DNA from: Bombardia bombarda
Taxonomy: Eukaryota; Ascomycota; Sordariomycetes; Sordariales; Lasiosphaeriaceae
Direction of reading: 5' to 3'
Assembly (NCBI GenBank): GCA_030512295.1
Contig: JAULSR010000004.1
Coordinates: 2,294,001 to 2,358,000 of the forward strand
Length of the DNA stretch: 64,000 nt
Position numbers and translations under genes: made by a program. The notes beneath the pieces are model-generated. The model worked only from the letters and a program-made list of their open reading frames with translations, was not told where the DNA came from and did not search any database. This document shows, piece after piece, positions 43,292 to 53,837 of the stretch; the stretch's first letter is position 1; each line of letters starts with the position of its first letter.

Positions 43292-44283
43292 CTACGCCGA
43301 GAGACTGACACAGTTATCCGAGCTATCCTCTTGAAAGATGCCCCCAAAGATAACACCCTCGTCAATCCCGGCCTCCTGGAACCCACTCTTGGTGATATCG
43401 GCCCCGCCGTCTGTCGGCTTCTTGAGCACACCAAAATGGAACTGTCCCTGTCCGCTCACATCATTGGCGACCGCCTGCGTCACCGCCTTGAGCGGCGCCG
43501 CTCCTGTTGAGAAGAAGACTTGCGTTGTCCTGATCACACATCAATCACCTTGTTAGCAAATGCCCCATCATCCACCCCCAACCCCATCACCCGTCAGGAA
43601 AGATGATCCAACTCACAGCGCATCAAAGTCCAACGTCACCGCAAAGTTATGAAACGCTCCCGCAGCAAACGGTGTGCTAAACAGCACCTTCCCGCCGCCG
43701 TCATTGACATTGCCAAACAGCTGCAACGTATCCGGATCCGCCGTCGCCTTGCCTAGCACGGTGCCCGTCTTGAGCACGACCTGGTTCGTGCTAAAGTCGT
43801 TGCTCTCGAGAAAGACGAGCTGGTACTCGTGCGAGAGGTTGAGGGGCCGCTGGGCGTCCTTCATGAGGCTGAAGTGCAGCGTCTTGATGCCGGTCGTGCT
43901 GGCGTCGGTGCCGCTGTTGCTGGCGGGGATGAGCTCGGCGCGGCGGAAGCCGGTCTGGGCGTTGAAGATGGACTGGTCGCTGATGGTGACTTCGAGGGGG
44001 ACGGTGGCGGTGTCGAACTGGGGGCGTTGGTAAAATACAAGGACGTTGGAGGGAGGAGTTGATGGCTTACCAGAGAACCGGCGATGGCGGGCAGCTGGAT
44101 CAGCTGGCTGAAGGCGAGGCCTGCGCCGAAGACGTTGCCGGAGCCGAAGAACTGGTTGGTGGCATCGAAGCCGGCGGCTGTGAGGGTGCCTGGGATTCGA
44201 CCATCGAACTGCAGCGTGCAGTCCTGGGCAAACGTTAAAGAAGTGAAAATAAAAGACAGGGTGAGCAAGTTCGTTGGAAACAT
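43292..44283 (-). CDS. Secreted GH131 beta-glucanase
   Basis: Three exons: 44071-44283, 43617-44017 and 43292-43529; introns of 53 bp (GTAAGC...CCCAG) and 87 bp (GTGAGT...ATCAG); 283 aa. A signal peptide (MFPTNLLTLSFIFTSLTFAQ) precedes CTLQFDGRIPGTL. Family blocks are TGFRRAELIP, TTGIKTLHFS, LNLSHEYQLVFLESND, NQVVLKTGTVLG, HNFAVTLDFDA and NDVSGQGQFHFG, then GVIFGGIFQEDSS near the end. Characterised GH131 enzymes are broad beta-1,3/1,6- and beta-1,4-glucanases. No CBM1 follows the catalytic domain. The length is normal for a bare GH131 protein. Likely secreted during growth on plant material. Confidence 0.92.
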
Positions 44284-45572
44284 GTTGGCAGAGGAAAATG
44301 TAGAAACGAGCGAATGGTGTAAGTAAAGGAGCGAATCGATCAACGACTTCGCTTCCGGGTCACAGAGAGGAAGAGAGCGGCCTCTTGGCCTTTTGTACAA
44401 TGCTCATTGTCAAGACTCTCCCTCGCTTCGTGGGGCTTAATCTGTGATCTGGCGATCCTCGTCTCGACCGTTCATGCGCTGTCTCCTGTGGAGGGAGAGA
44501 CAGCAGAGAAAGGGCTCACTATCTCGCGACATTTGGGGCCGCCTAGTGGGGTTCGCACGCGAGCAAAGACACAACCCACAAATATACCGTGTGCAAGTTT
44601 CACCCATTTTGCCAAGGCATCGCCCGGCACGAAGCGAGACGAATCGTGGTAGACCAGATCTTGGTCCCGATCCCGATTGCGGGGCATCCATGACGATCAA
44701 ACCGCCGCGTCTCACGATCTGGGGTCTTTGTTCGTCCCTTCTGCCAGCTGATTGTCACAGAAATTCGTGCGTAGGGAAGATAACTTACTACCTAGTTATC
44801 CTACATGTATACCACAATATACCTTCCACGTGAACATAAACAGCGGGCATATATCGACAAGCAAACCACAACAAGTACAAAACCACAGAAAGAATCAAAA
44901 AAAAAATACAATCATAGATCCAATTACTATTTTACCGGATAGACACGATCCACAGAGACAGAAAGATGATGTGTTTGACAGGTATCCCTCAAGAATGAAG
45001 GTCATAACGCCCATACGGAGAGATTCACAGTGGCAAACGCCACGATGTGAAATGCAGGTCCGCGTGCAGTGCTACCAGGTGCTCTTAATCACCAGGTGAC
45101 TGGCTGTTGTAAGTTCTAAAGAAGCAAAAAGGAAAGGGCGTGGAAGAAGAGGGCGTGGCAGCACCAGCCATGTGCTCCAGGTCTCGGATGGAATAACAGA
45201 ACTGTGGCCAAGTCTTTCGGCGAAAAATTGTTGCGCGTTCCAAATTAGATCTTGTCGGTGAACTCAATGACAATTGAATGTGACTTACACCTTGTCTTAG
45301 TCACATGACGGTCTATACCTAAGGGACGTTGCCGGTGCGCCGCTGCAATTGACTGTAGCTCTCCTGACCTGAGGATCATTCAATGGAGGACCGATCTGAT
45401 ATCACTTCACATAAGAAAGTAGGCTGTCAGTCAATGAGAGCGAGAAACCCAAGTTCCGTGATCTTGGTAAAATTCCATTACTTCTCCCTCTCGTCGTAGT
45501 ATCAGTCAAACAGTACGTCAAAGCAAACTTCGTCGCTCTTCCGTTGCGTCGACTCGGTCTCCATCACCGAAA
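44284..45572. other. Intergenic region
   Basis: No gene recognised. Overlapping frames between 44407 and 45100 have no motif. AT-rich from 44870 to 44940. Confidence 0.5.
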
Positions 45573-46892
45573 ATGAGCCGCCTCGTTCGCTTCCGTGCCA
45601 ACCGGCGCCCGAAGAGGGAAAGGACCATGCCCAACCAAAATATCGACGAACAGGTCCCAGGCTGGCCATCTCAAAAGAAATCCGCCTCCAAGTGGCTAGA
45701 GACCATGGGTCTTTTCAGTGCAGCGAAATGCCTTGCTCTCATGCCAGACGATGCCTTTGCAACTCCGCAATTTGATGTTGCCCACATTCTGGGCACTACT
45801 ATGGATACAGACTCAACTGAGTTTAAAGCAATTGGCGCTGTCCTTCGGAATATGGACCACACTATTTCTCTCGGTCTGAAGACCTATCAAGCCCCAAAGG
45901 CGTTGGATAGGCAAGATGCGCCACAACATCAGATCGATTTTGACGCAGTCAAGATCATCGACAACATGAACCCAAGCTCTATCCAGATAAAGGCGTTCAT
46001 GACCCTCGTCGAGTGGCTCGACAAAGGAGTTTTGCAACTGGCAACATCCCAAAAATATCAGCAGAAACAGGAACAGCAGCCCGTCATAGCTGATGCGAAC
46101 AAGCCAAGCAGGCAACTCCGCGAGTCCCAGGCAGCCAGCAAAATCCCCACTCGCCCTATCCGACACAATCGCCACCCTCGTATCCCAAGTCGTCATACCC
46201 ATTCCTTGGGCACCTTCCCACCTCTTTCCTTCTCAGGCAATGACACCGACCCAGCCAAGAACCAATACCAGTTCATCGAGTGGAGGAGCAAGATCGAGCT
46301 ATACTGGGAGAGAAACGCCAACCAGTACCCCGATGAGCGAACCAAGATGCTTCACATCGCCTCACTCCTCCGAGGCCCAGCTTTAGCTGTCATAGACTCA
46401 AGCATACCATTCTACAACGAGCCCGGTGCAGTTGGTTTCAAGGCAATGAATACAGCCGAGGCCATGATGGCAGCCCTCCACAAGGCATTCTTCACTGTCG
46501 ACATTGCCCACGATGCAGAGACCCGTGATGCAAAGACGTCCGATTCAGAGACCGACAATAAAGAGACCAACGATATAGCGACCGACGATGAAGAAACTTT
46601 TGACGACGCAGTGGCGAGAATGCGCGACCTATACCAGAGGGGTGACAAGTTCAAGTACTACGGCCCGTTCATCACGGAATTCAACATCTTGGCAGACAAA
46701 CTGGGACTGAGCCCGTCTCTTAAAGTCTTCCTTCTCAGGGAGAAGATTGGCGCGGCATTGACGGAGGCAGTATCTCATCAGGATTTCACCCCAGCCCTTG
46801 ACGACTTTGCCAGATGGAATGCGCTGCTTTCTGCACTGGCTTGCGAGTACGACATCTTCTCTCCGCCGGCAGCCGGAGCCGGAGCTCACTGA
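45573..46892 (+). CDS. Solo Gag-like capsid protein, retrotransposon-derived
   Basis: 439 aa, single uninterrupted frame. The central part (QYQFIEWRSKIELYWERNAN...RTKMLHIASLLRGPALAVI) has the look of the Ty3/gypsy-type Gag capsid fold, where a substrate-like WRSK helix is followed by a conserved SLLRGPA turn, and later FITEFNILADKLGLSPSLKVFLLREKIGAAL. Between them lies an acidic repeat built on D-x-E-T. There is no zinc knuckle, protease, reverse transcriptase or integrase in the next 1.3 kb, and no long terminal repeat was noticed. An intact frame without pol can mean a gene tamed by the host or a recently active non-autonomous element. A decayed relative lies at 48280-48990. Function unknown. 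Confidence 0.65.
   Translation: MSRLVRFRANRRPKRERTMPNQNIDEQVPGWPSQKKSASKWLETMGLFSAAKCLALMPDDAFATPQFDVAHILGTTMDTDSTEFKAIGAVLRNMDHTISLGLKTYQAPKALDRQDAPQHQIDFDAVKIIDNMNPSSIQIKAFMTLVEWLDKGVLQLATSQKYQQKQEQQPVIADANKPSRQLRESQAASKIPTRPIRHNRHPRIPSRHTHSLGTFPPLSFSGNDTDPAKNQYQFIEWRSKIELYWERNANQYPDERTKMLHIASLLRGPALAVIDSSIPFYNEPGAVGFKAMNTAEAMMAALHKAFFTVDIAHDAETRDAKTSDSETDNKETNDIATDDEETFDDAVARMRDLYQRGDKFKYYGPFITEFNILADKLGLSPSLKVFLLREKIGAALTEAVSHQDFTPALDDFARWNALLSALACEYDIFSPPAAGAGAH
46510..46605 (+). repeat. Degenerate acidic coding repeat in the Gag-like gene
   Basis: Units of 12-18 nt encode D-A-E-T, D-A-K-T, D-S-E-T, N-K-E-T, D-I-A-T and D-E-E-T in sequence. It forms a flexible acidic linker in the Gag-like protein. 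Confidence 0.6.
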
Positions 46893-48279
46893 GAGGGTCG
46901 GCCAGTGTGGTGCTATAGCACTAGACTTAGTCCACGACGTTCAACGTCAGCAAAGTGAGCGGCCGACGCCATGAGTCCTAGCTCTTCACTCTCGTAGTCG
47001 GCAGGGTGGGAAATAGATAGATACGTACCTGCTAAGCACTTAGATAGGTACCAGACTAACCTTTATGCCTACTAGATCTGAAACATGTATGTTTGCCTTG
47101 GAGCGTGATTTCTTTTGTTTGCACCATCTGCAGCATACCTATTCGGAAAAGGGGGTTGGCAAAATGCTGTCTTCCGGCCAGATGTCAAAGCTGAAGACAG
47201 CCAAATCTATATACTGTAGTATTTGCTTTACACCAGTCCATTCCGGCCTAGGTAGTTGGGCAGGTAGGCCAGCCTGGGACCTTCTATTTTACCTACCCTA
47301 CTCTTGGCCTGGCCAGTAGGGCAGGTGCAACAGAGGGACCCAGACTGGCCTGCCCGGCCTGCAGTCGTCTGGGCCAGTACGGGTGGCCAAGTCAGTAGGT
47401 TCCAGTCTTTATACTGGCCCAGCCGACTACAGGGTGGCTAAGTCAGCTTAAAATGGTCCTGGCGTGGAAAGGTCAGTATAAAAAGCGACTGGTATAGCTG
47501 GGTTCAATGAAAGGGGCCAGTATACAATAGATCTGATCATTGGGTTACATTCTGATCCATCTATACTGCTTATAAATATCTACTGTATGTGGATATCAGT
47601 CAGTCAAATTAAATGGATTCATGTGTCACACTGGCTTCAAACTGGCTTCAAACTTGGTGGCTGCATTGCTCCATTTGGCCAGTATTTTGCAGCTCTGTAA
47701 GCATTGTGCCAACCCCCTTTCCCCGGCTAGGTAGAGATTAGAGGGCCACTGTGGATACTACGGAACTACGCGTAGCTGCCTTGTTTGTTTTCTCTCTCTC
47801 TCACCACTGAAGCTTTCTGACAAGCTAAGTTGCTGGATTTGTGTGCCATGGACATTTAGACGGATTGCATGGTTGTCATAGAAAGTACACAGTGCATTGT
47901 CCGTCCGCGCTTGGTCTTGTTAGCACAACTGACGTGACCCATTCCTTCAATATCAGACCGAATTCTATTCCGCCAGCTAGAGAACGGTAGGACTTAGACC
48001 CAGAAAAGCCCTAGGTTAGTTACGTAACCCTAGTACCAGTGTACTACTTTCAGCACCTTTTTTCTCCTTTCCTCACCCTCTCGCCACAGCCAACTGTCCG
48101 TACTCACGAGCAGTAATCACTTTCTTAGCGTATCCATCCATTTGTAAAGACTGGAAGTCCATCGCCAAGTAACGGACCTGCCTCTTCGCCCTCAAAGCAA
48201 CAAGACCCGCCCTGCAACAGACAAGGCAATGGCCAACCGAGGTAACGGACCACACGACGACGATCTCTCACCCTGAACT
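46893..48279. other. Low-complexity, CTGGCC-rich intergenic tract
   Basis: No gene. From 47220 to 47520 the sequence is crowded with GGCCAG/CTGGCC and CCTGCC/GGCAGG words and imperfect inverted repeats such as CCCTACT...AGTAGGG (about 47296-47321). A 15-bp word GGGTGGCYAAGTCAG appears at 47381 and 47432, differing by one C/T. It may be the remains of a small element. Confidence 0.5.
47381..47446. repeat. Pair of 15-bp repeats differing by one CpA/TpA change
   Basis: GGGTGGCCAAGTCAG at 47381-47395 and GGGTGGCTAAGTCAG at 47432-47446. The only difference is CA to TA. Confidence 0.7.
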
Positions 48280-48990
48280 TTGCCCTTTGTCTTACACACC
48301 CGTCAGCCCGCTACTGACATAAAGCTTTGCCCTGAAAGTCAGCACATAATTGATGAGCTTCGCGTCAAGGCTGGTATGAAAGCCAATTACAAGACCGGAG
48401 AAGAAACCGAAGAAATCCAGCTGAAGACCATGGACAAAACCAAGGACTTGATGGACGCGAACAACTAGCTGCTTTCCCGGCTCGCCGAATGTCAAACTCC
48501 GCTGGGAAAGAGACCCAATTCCCTTCCAAGACGAACTGTCCAAGATCCTGTACATGGCCTCCCTCCTGAACGGCAAAGCAGCCGAAGCCATTCGTTTTAG
48601 CTTGCAATTTGTCTTTGAGAACGAAGACGACTCCATTTTCTAGAAATAGAAAACGGCTGAAGATCTCTTCGCAGCCCTCGATCTCAGATTCATCACCTTC
48701 GACATGGACGAGGACGCGAGATTGAGAATGCACAACCTAAAGCAGACGGGCCAGTTCAAGCATTACAGCACGTTCATCACCGAGTTCTGCATCCTGGAAG
48801 AGAGAATGAACATGGTGGACTCGCCCTACAAAGTCTTCCTTCTCAAGAGCAAGGTCGTTCCGTCGCTGGTGCAGAATTGCCCACACCGCATCGCCTATGA
48901 CGATTTTAGTAGCTGGAATAATTATTTCTCCGTGGTGTCTCGCCGCTTGGAAGTTGTTGATCCTCCGGCACGCAGATGGTCAAAGCAACA
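48280..48990 (+). pseudogene. Decayed Gag-like gene copy
   Basis: Fragments in two frames match the intact Gag-like protein at 45573: LRWERDPIP...LSKILYMASLLNGKAAEAI lines up with LYWERNAN...TKMLHIASLLRGPALAVI, and AEDLFAALDLRFITFD...FKHYSTFITEFCILEERMN...YKVFLLKSKVVPSL lines up with AEAMMAALHKAFFTVD...FKYYGPFITEFNILADKLG...LKVFLLREKIGAAL. Three TAG stops interrupt it (48466-48468, 48641-48643, 48647-48649), and at least one frameshift lies near 48480. Each TAG can be explained by a CAG codon that lost its C. It is not the same element copy as the intact gene: identity looks moderate, so the two diverged long before decay. Confidence 0.7.
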
Positions 48991-50753
48991 GAGGGTTGGA
49001 CGAGTCTTTGCGTTTCCTCGTCGTCCACCTAAAAGGGGCTCACCTCATACAGGAATGCCATGGGAGGAGAAAATGATGGGGACTAGGAACTGGATGAGGT
49101 ATACCATCACTGTGAATAGGTACATTACCATAATCATCACAGTCCTGGACGTAGATGTCCGATTCCAGGATGGCCAATGCAACAGGAACATCCCACCTTC
49201 GCTCTTGAACTTGGCTAATTGTGTTTTGCATGATTTGTGTTCCAATCCCTGCAACGTTTAATCATAAAAGATTAAATTCCCAATCGAAAAATAGACAATT
49301 CACGATCGGAAAACATCCAGATCACCAAAGAATGTTAAGTTTAACTTGTGTTGGTGATGAGTATCATATTTAGATAAATTTCCACTTTGGTACCTTGAGC
49401 ATCCTTGATCATGTTTTTTCTTTCATCGACGGGGGAAGCGTATGTTGTACTCACTACCGTCATGTACATGTGTCACATGAGAGCGACAGCATTAGGAAGT
49501 CCTTGAGCAAAGTGCCTTGTATTGTAGACACGAGGGAAAAGGTGCAGCAGAGCCGCCTTATAATACATACATGGGTACCAAAGAGTCCTTCTCATGCTTT
49601 TATGCGCGTTTACCCTAGCTCTGTACGAGGGTGGCCCCGCCATTCCTTCTCGTCTATGGGTGCCGGACCTGACCTGTCTGACCTGAGGCTACTGTCACTA
49701 AAGTTTTAAGTCAAAGTCCAGTCTCAATGTGGTGGATTTAGCAGCAGCAACGCCCAACTTTACTCATTTAATTTTGCTAAGGACTCGTAGATACTGACGA
49801 TATGCCAGTCAAGTCGTAATTTGCTGTACTTCTCCCGAGCATCTCATGGTTGATTTAGATAGAATGCTGGTTTTGATGAGGGAGTTAAATATGCGAGATG
49901 GATATCAATTCTGGTTCGGCGATGCGTAGCGCGTCGTAGTAGAGATGCTGCAAAAAAATAACACAGTGAAGAAAGATACTTTCATATCCTCAAAATGTCT
50001 GAGGTAGCCATCGCCATGACTAAATTAAGCCATACACGGGCATCTAATCCTGTTGTATACCAGTACCAGACACATCGAGCAATTGGGTAAAAGCAAGCGG
50101 ATTTGTGTCGTGCCCCTGCCGTGATCGATCATCTTGTCCAAATCGATTTTGAAGGAGTGCTGTGCCTGGGAGTTGTGTAGCCGGCGCGATTGTCCATTTC
50201 TCTGTTTCCTCTTCAAGGTAGGGTGTCAAAGATCTGAATCGAACTATTCAACGTGATCCGCGGCGTAAGTCATTGAGACCTGGTCTGTCATCGTGGTATC
50301 GCCAATCTCGACTGTCCGTCCAGTTAGGTGTTCGTCCAAGGAGCGCGAAATCCAAATGACATGTCAAGGACATTGATGGTTTGCATTGTTTTTGTTCGGC
50401 TTGTACCGTGGTACTCGTCTACTGGAGTGAGCTGGTCACGTTCACGCATCTGTTGAGATCAATCGTCCTATTCGTGAGCTCGCGCCCGACTATGAAGACT
50501 CGGACGGTCGATTGTTAAGTGATGACATGGTGGTCGAGTCCTCGTCACATCATCATAAGCAAGAGGCGAGTTTCATGAGGCCGGCTGCTCTGGCTCGTCA
50601 ACGGTCGTGTCGGTCGGCCCTGACATTAATCCAATGGCTATTCCAACAGCATGCCAACAGATGGGTTCGACAATACCGCTGCCCTTGTCTGGACGCATCT
50701 TGACGCTGGTGATTCCGGCGAATCTCAAGAAGCATCTCAGATCATCCTCGAGG
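48991..50753. other. Intergenic region, AT-rich
   Basis: No gene recognised in about 1.7 kb. Short frames lack motifs. The frame to 49261 is a run-on of the Gag-like relic. Confidence 0.5.
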
Positions 50754-52252
50754 TTACTGCTCAGAAGAGACAGAGCCAGCAGCTTGTTCACCGGCAGCGT
50801 CTTCAGCGGCAGTTGGTGGCGCAGGGGAGGGTGCCGGTGGCTGCGGTGGTGGCTGCGGCGGCTGCAAGTTCGATGCCGGTTGGGCGGAGGGGGCAAAAGG
50901 ATTACGCCTTTGTGCATCCTGCCGTCGCCAGCTGGAAAGAACTTCGTGTATGTCGCGAGCCGCTGTCTCTTTGGACTCGAGTGAAATCGCTTTGTAGGTG
51001 ATCTCGAGTGGGTGACACTTGGTCCACTGCCAAGGATCGAAGAATCGGTCCAGGAAAGCGCTGGAGATCTCGGCGCTGTACATGTAAAGAGAGTCCGTCG
51101 ACACCTCGGGGAAGGCAATGAAGCGGGCCTGAATTGTGAAGACAGAGTTAACACCGACTGCAATAACATGCAACTTCACTGGGAATATACCAAAAAGAAT
51201 TCCGATGGGTCCAACGCCATCATCGTTTCTTCCTCGCCGCCAGCAGCTTCGGCGAGCTTTTCCTCTTCCTCCTCCTGCTGTCCCTGTGCCAAGGCAATCA
51301 GGACAGCGAGGATGTACGGATCCTCGGCAACGTCGTTGGGCTGAAGATGCCTCAGAATCATCTCCCTTCTCCTCAGGACTGGCGCGTTTTGCCGAGGTCG
51401 ACAAAGAGGAGCCTCGACAATGAGACGGCGTCGAAGCCGGTTGATGTCTTCAAACATTGCCACTGCCAATGAGGGAATGCCCGACTGGGTGGTTGAGCAA
51501 ATCATGGTAACAGGAAGACAGTCCACCACATTGCCCTCGAAATAGAAGGGGAGAGGCTTAATTCTGTCATTAAAGATGTGTTAGCCGCCGTGAACACCAG
51601 CCCAGCTATTCACCGTAGTAAAATTAGAGGGCTTGTGTGAGATTGCGAGGCATCCCCCACGGCGTTGAGAGAAGCGGCACAAGGGGAGCAAGATACGCAT
51701 GCTGTTGAATGAAAAATACAGGAAGGGAGAGCGATTTTTGGCAAAATCGAGCAAAGAGAACCAGATAGAGAGAACAACTTACGGCGGGTTGTGGGTGCGG
51801 AAGCCATAGGTCGCCAAAAGGTGGCGAAGCGTGACCGTCTTCACGTACCTGCCCGGCACCCGCAGGCGATTCGCCGCAACAGCAAGTCGGGCCAGCAATT
51901 CTCGATGCCGGTCTTGAACCAGCGGATGCGGCTCGTCAAGCGTCGCCGCTCTGCTCGGCTCCTCCGCAACGAAGTTGCACCCCAAGACCCGCGGTTGCTC
52001 AGAGGTCCAAATAATCGGCCGCTCAAAGAGCGGGATTCTTGGATTCTGGCGAATGAGTGCGTAAATTGACGGCACTCTGTCGGGCTCATCATCCCCGCTG
52101 CTTGAGTAGGAAGAGGAGGAGGAAGAAGGAGAGGCGTCGGTAGGGAAGCCAGGTGCCGAGCGCGAGCCCTCATGAACGTCATTGTTCTCTGCCTCGCCAT
52201 TTGTGCCCGACCGAGGCTCCAAATGGGAAGCTTGCTCCTCGTTGGAATTCAT
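50754..52252 (-). CDS. Fungal protein of unnamed family (two exons, one frame break)
   Basis: Exon 1 is 51783-52252 and exon 2 begins at 51563 after a 219-bp intron (GTAAGT...GACAG), reading THNPP|IKPLPFYFEGNVVDCL. Conserved-looking blocks are RPIIWTSEQPRVLGCNFV, LLARLAVAANRLRVPGRYVK, TVTLRHLLATYGF, ILRHLQPNDVAEDPYILA and VLIALAQG. The frame stops after EFFLVYSQ (at 51170-51180), yet the next frame continues with VKLHVIAVGVNSVF...AEISSAFLDRF to a stop at 50754. A run of five A on the plus strand (51192-51196) is the only homopolymer there; one more base would give a 426-aa protein. The N terminus is Ser-rich and acidic, the C terminus Pro-rich. I recall many ascomycete proteins of this kind; none has a known function. 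No signal peptide or membrane segment. Confidence 0.7.
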
Positions 52253-53837
52253 GATGGTCGATAAAGTAAAATTTGCAAGAGGTTGGTGAAGTTGAGGAGA
52301 GGAAAGGCCTGCTGAGGAGCAGTTGAGAGGCGAGTTGGCAATTTCGGAAATTCGAAAAAGAAAAAATGGGTTCGCAGCAGATACTGATGTTTCTTTGGGG
52401 TTAGGATGACCACTTAATCGCTGCCTTACCAACTAGATATCTACCCGGGTACTTATCCACCTTATTCTGGCTCATTCTCTTGACATTTGGAACCCGGTCG
52501 ATTGCATCTCATGGAAACCTGCACACATGGAAACCTGCACACATGGAAATCTGCACACATCAAGTTTGTTCAAACTCAAACTTTCCATTGAAAATGGTTT
52601 TGGGCAAATTGCCAAACATGACATTATGCTGCTCTCATCAAAAGCCTCGATGCTTTGCTCAGCAGCGTCTTGTTTTCATGCTACTCCTGCGGTTCTGGCG
52701 TCGAATCTGTGCTGCCTCAGTATCACGACCTGCAGTTGTTGCTCGAAGGAACGCTTGTCATGCCTTCCTCCTTGTGGCAGTGGAAAGGTCGGTGCGGACT
52801 TTGGTCAGTTTCCTGCTCCACTCCTCCTATCACGTTGTATACCACTTGCTCCTTCTATTTTGCCAACTTTCCAGAGTACCGGTATCTGTTGATCCATCCT
52901 TCTGTGTTGAGATAGCGAATTCCTCGAGCTGGAATTCGTTCTTTATTCCTTCCCTCATTCAACATCTCGTCGCCAGACCAGACAGAATGTTTCTGATTTA
53001 CATAATCCTGGGAAGTTGCTACCAAGGTACCCAGCCACTTAGTCAATGGACAGAGCACTCCGTCTTGTGCGGCTCCTGTCTAAGGTACCTTGGGCAAATG
53101 CTTAATTCGCCTTTCTCGCGTCACCATCGCTCTAATGTAAATGGGACTGATGTTTAGCTCGAGGTTCATCCCGCCACACCGTCGGCCACATTGCATCTTA
53201 GTCGGCAGCGCAGTTCAACACCATCCAATATTAACCAATGTCTGCACGCATCTTCGTCGATTATTTTAATTACCGCAAGTATCGCCTTAACCTGTCCTGG
53301 AAAAACATCATCTTTTCCTTAATGCTGGCTCTTCGGTGGCACTGTCTCACGTATGTACCCAGACCTCTTTTCCCTGCAGTCAAGAGTCTTCCCCATGATG
53401 GGGCCCCTTCCAATCAGGCACCCACCCCCGCCGACCAAGCTGCCCCCCGCCGACCAAACTGCCCCGGCCTACCCGGCTCCAGCAGCACCTCCGCCTGTCC
53501 CCCGTTGTTCTCCTTCAGATGCTGGAGGAATTTGTTTTCTTTACATATCTGTATTGATAGGGATGAGCTGAAACTGAAAAGCATTGGAGACAAGCCAGAT
53601 AGTTGATCTCGGTCCGAGCCTGGGTTCGAGGCCATTTGAGCAAGGCGGCACCGGATAACAACGGTACTGGCGTGGACGCGGTTTGAGAGCAGGATATCGT
53701 GAAGGAGCTGGTGGGGAGGAACTAGCAAAGCATTGAGAAATGTTACTTAGAGGTAGACCATACGATTATCATGTTCCAGGGTGTTACAAAACATGACCAT
53801 CACTGCCCTCCTACACCAACCCCCTCAAACCCTCCCC
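52253..53837. other. Intergenic region
   Basis: A 225-codon plus-strand frame (52480-53157) is present, but its composition is mixed, it overlaps other long frames and has no motif, so I do not call a gene. A 16-bp triplicate lies at 52511-52558. Confidence 0.45.
52511..52558. repeat. 16-bp tandem repeat, three copies
   Basis: Unit ATGGAAACCTGCACAC; the third copy has one C to T change. Confidence 0.95.

Noticed and set aside
52480..53157. 225-codon plus-strand frame with some hydrophobic stretches
   Set aside because: Starts inside a tandem repeat, overlaps other frames of similar size, lacks motif, leader or splice logic.
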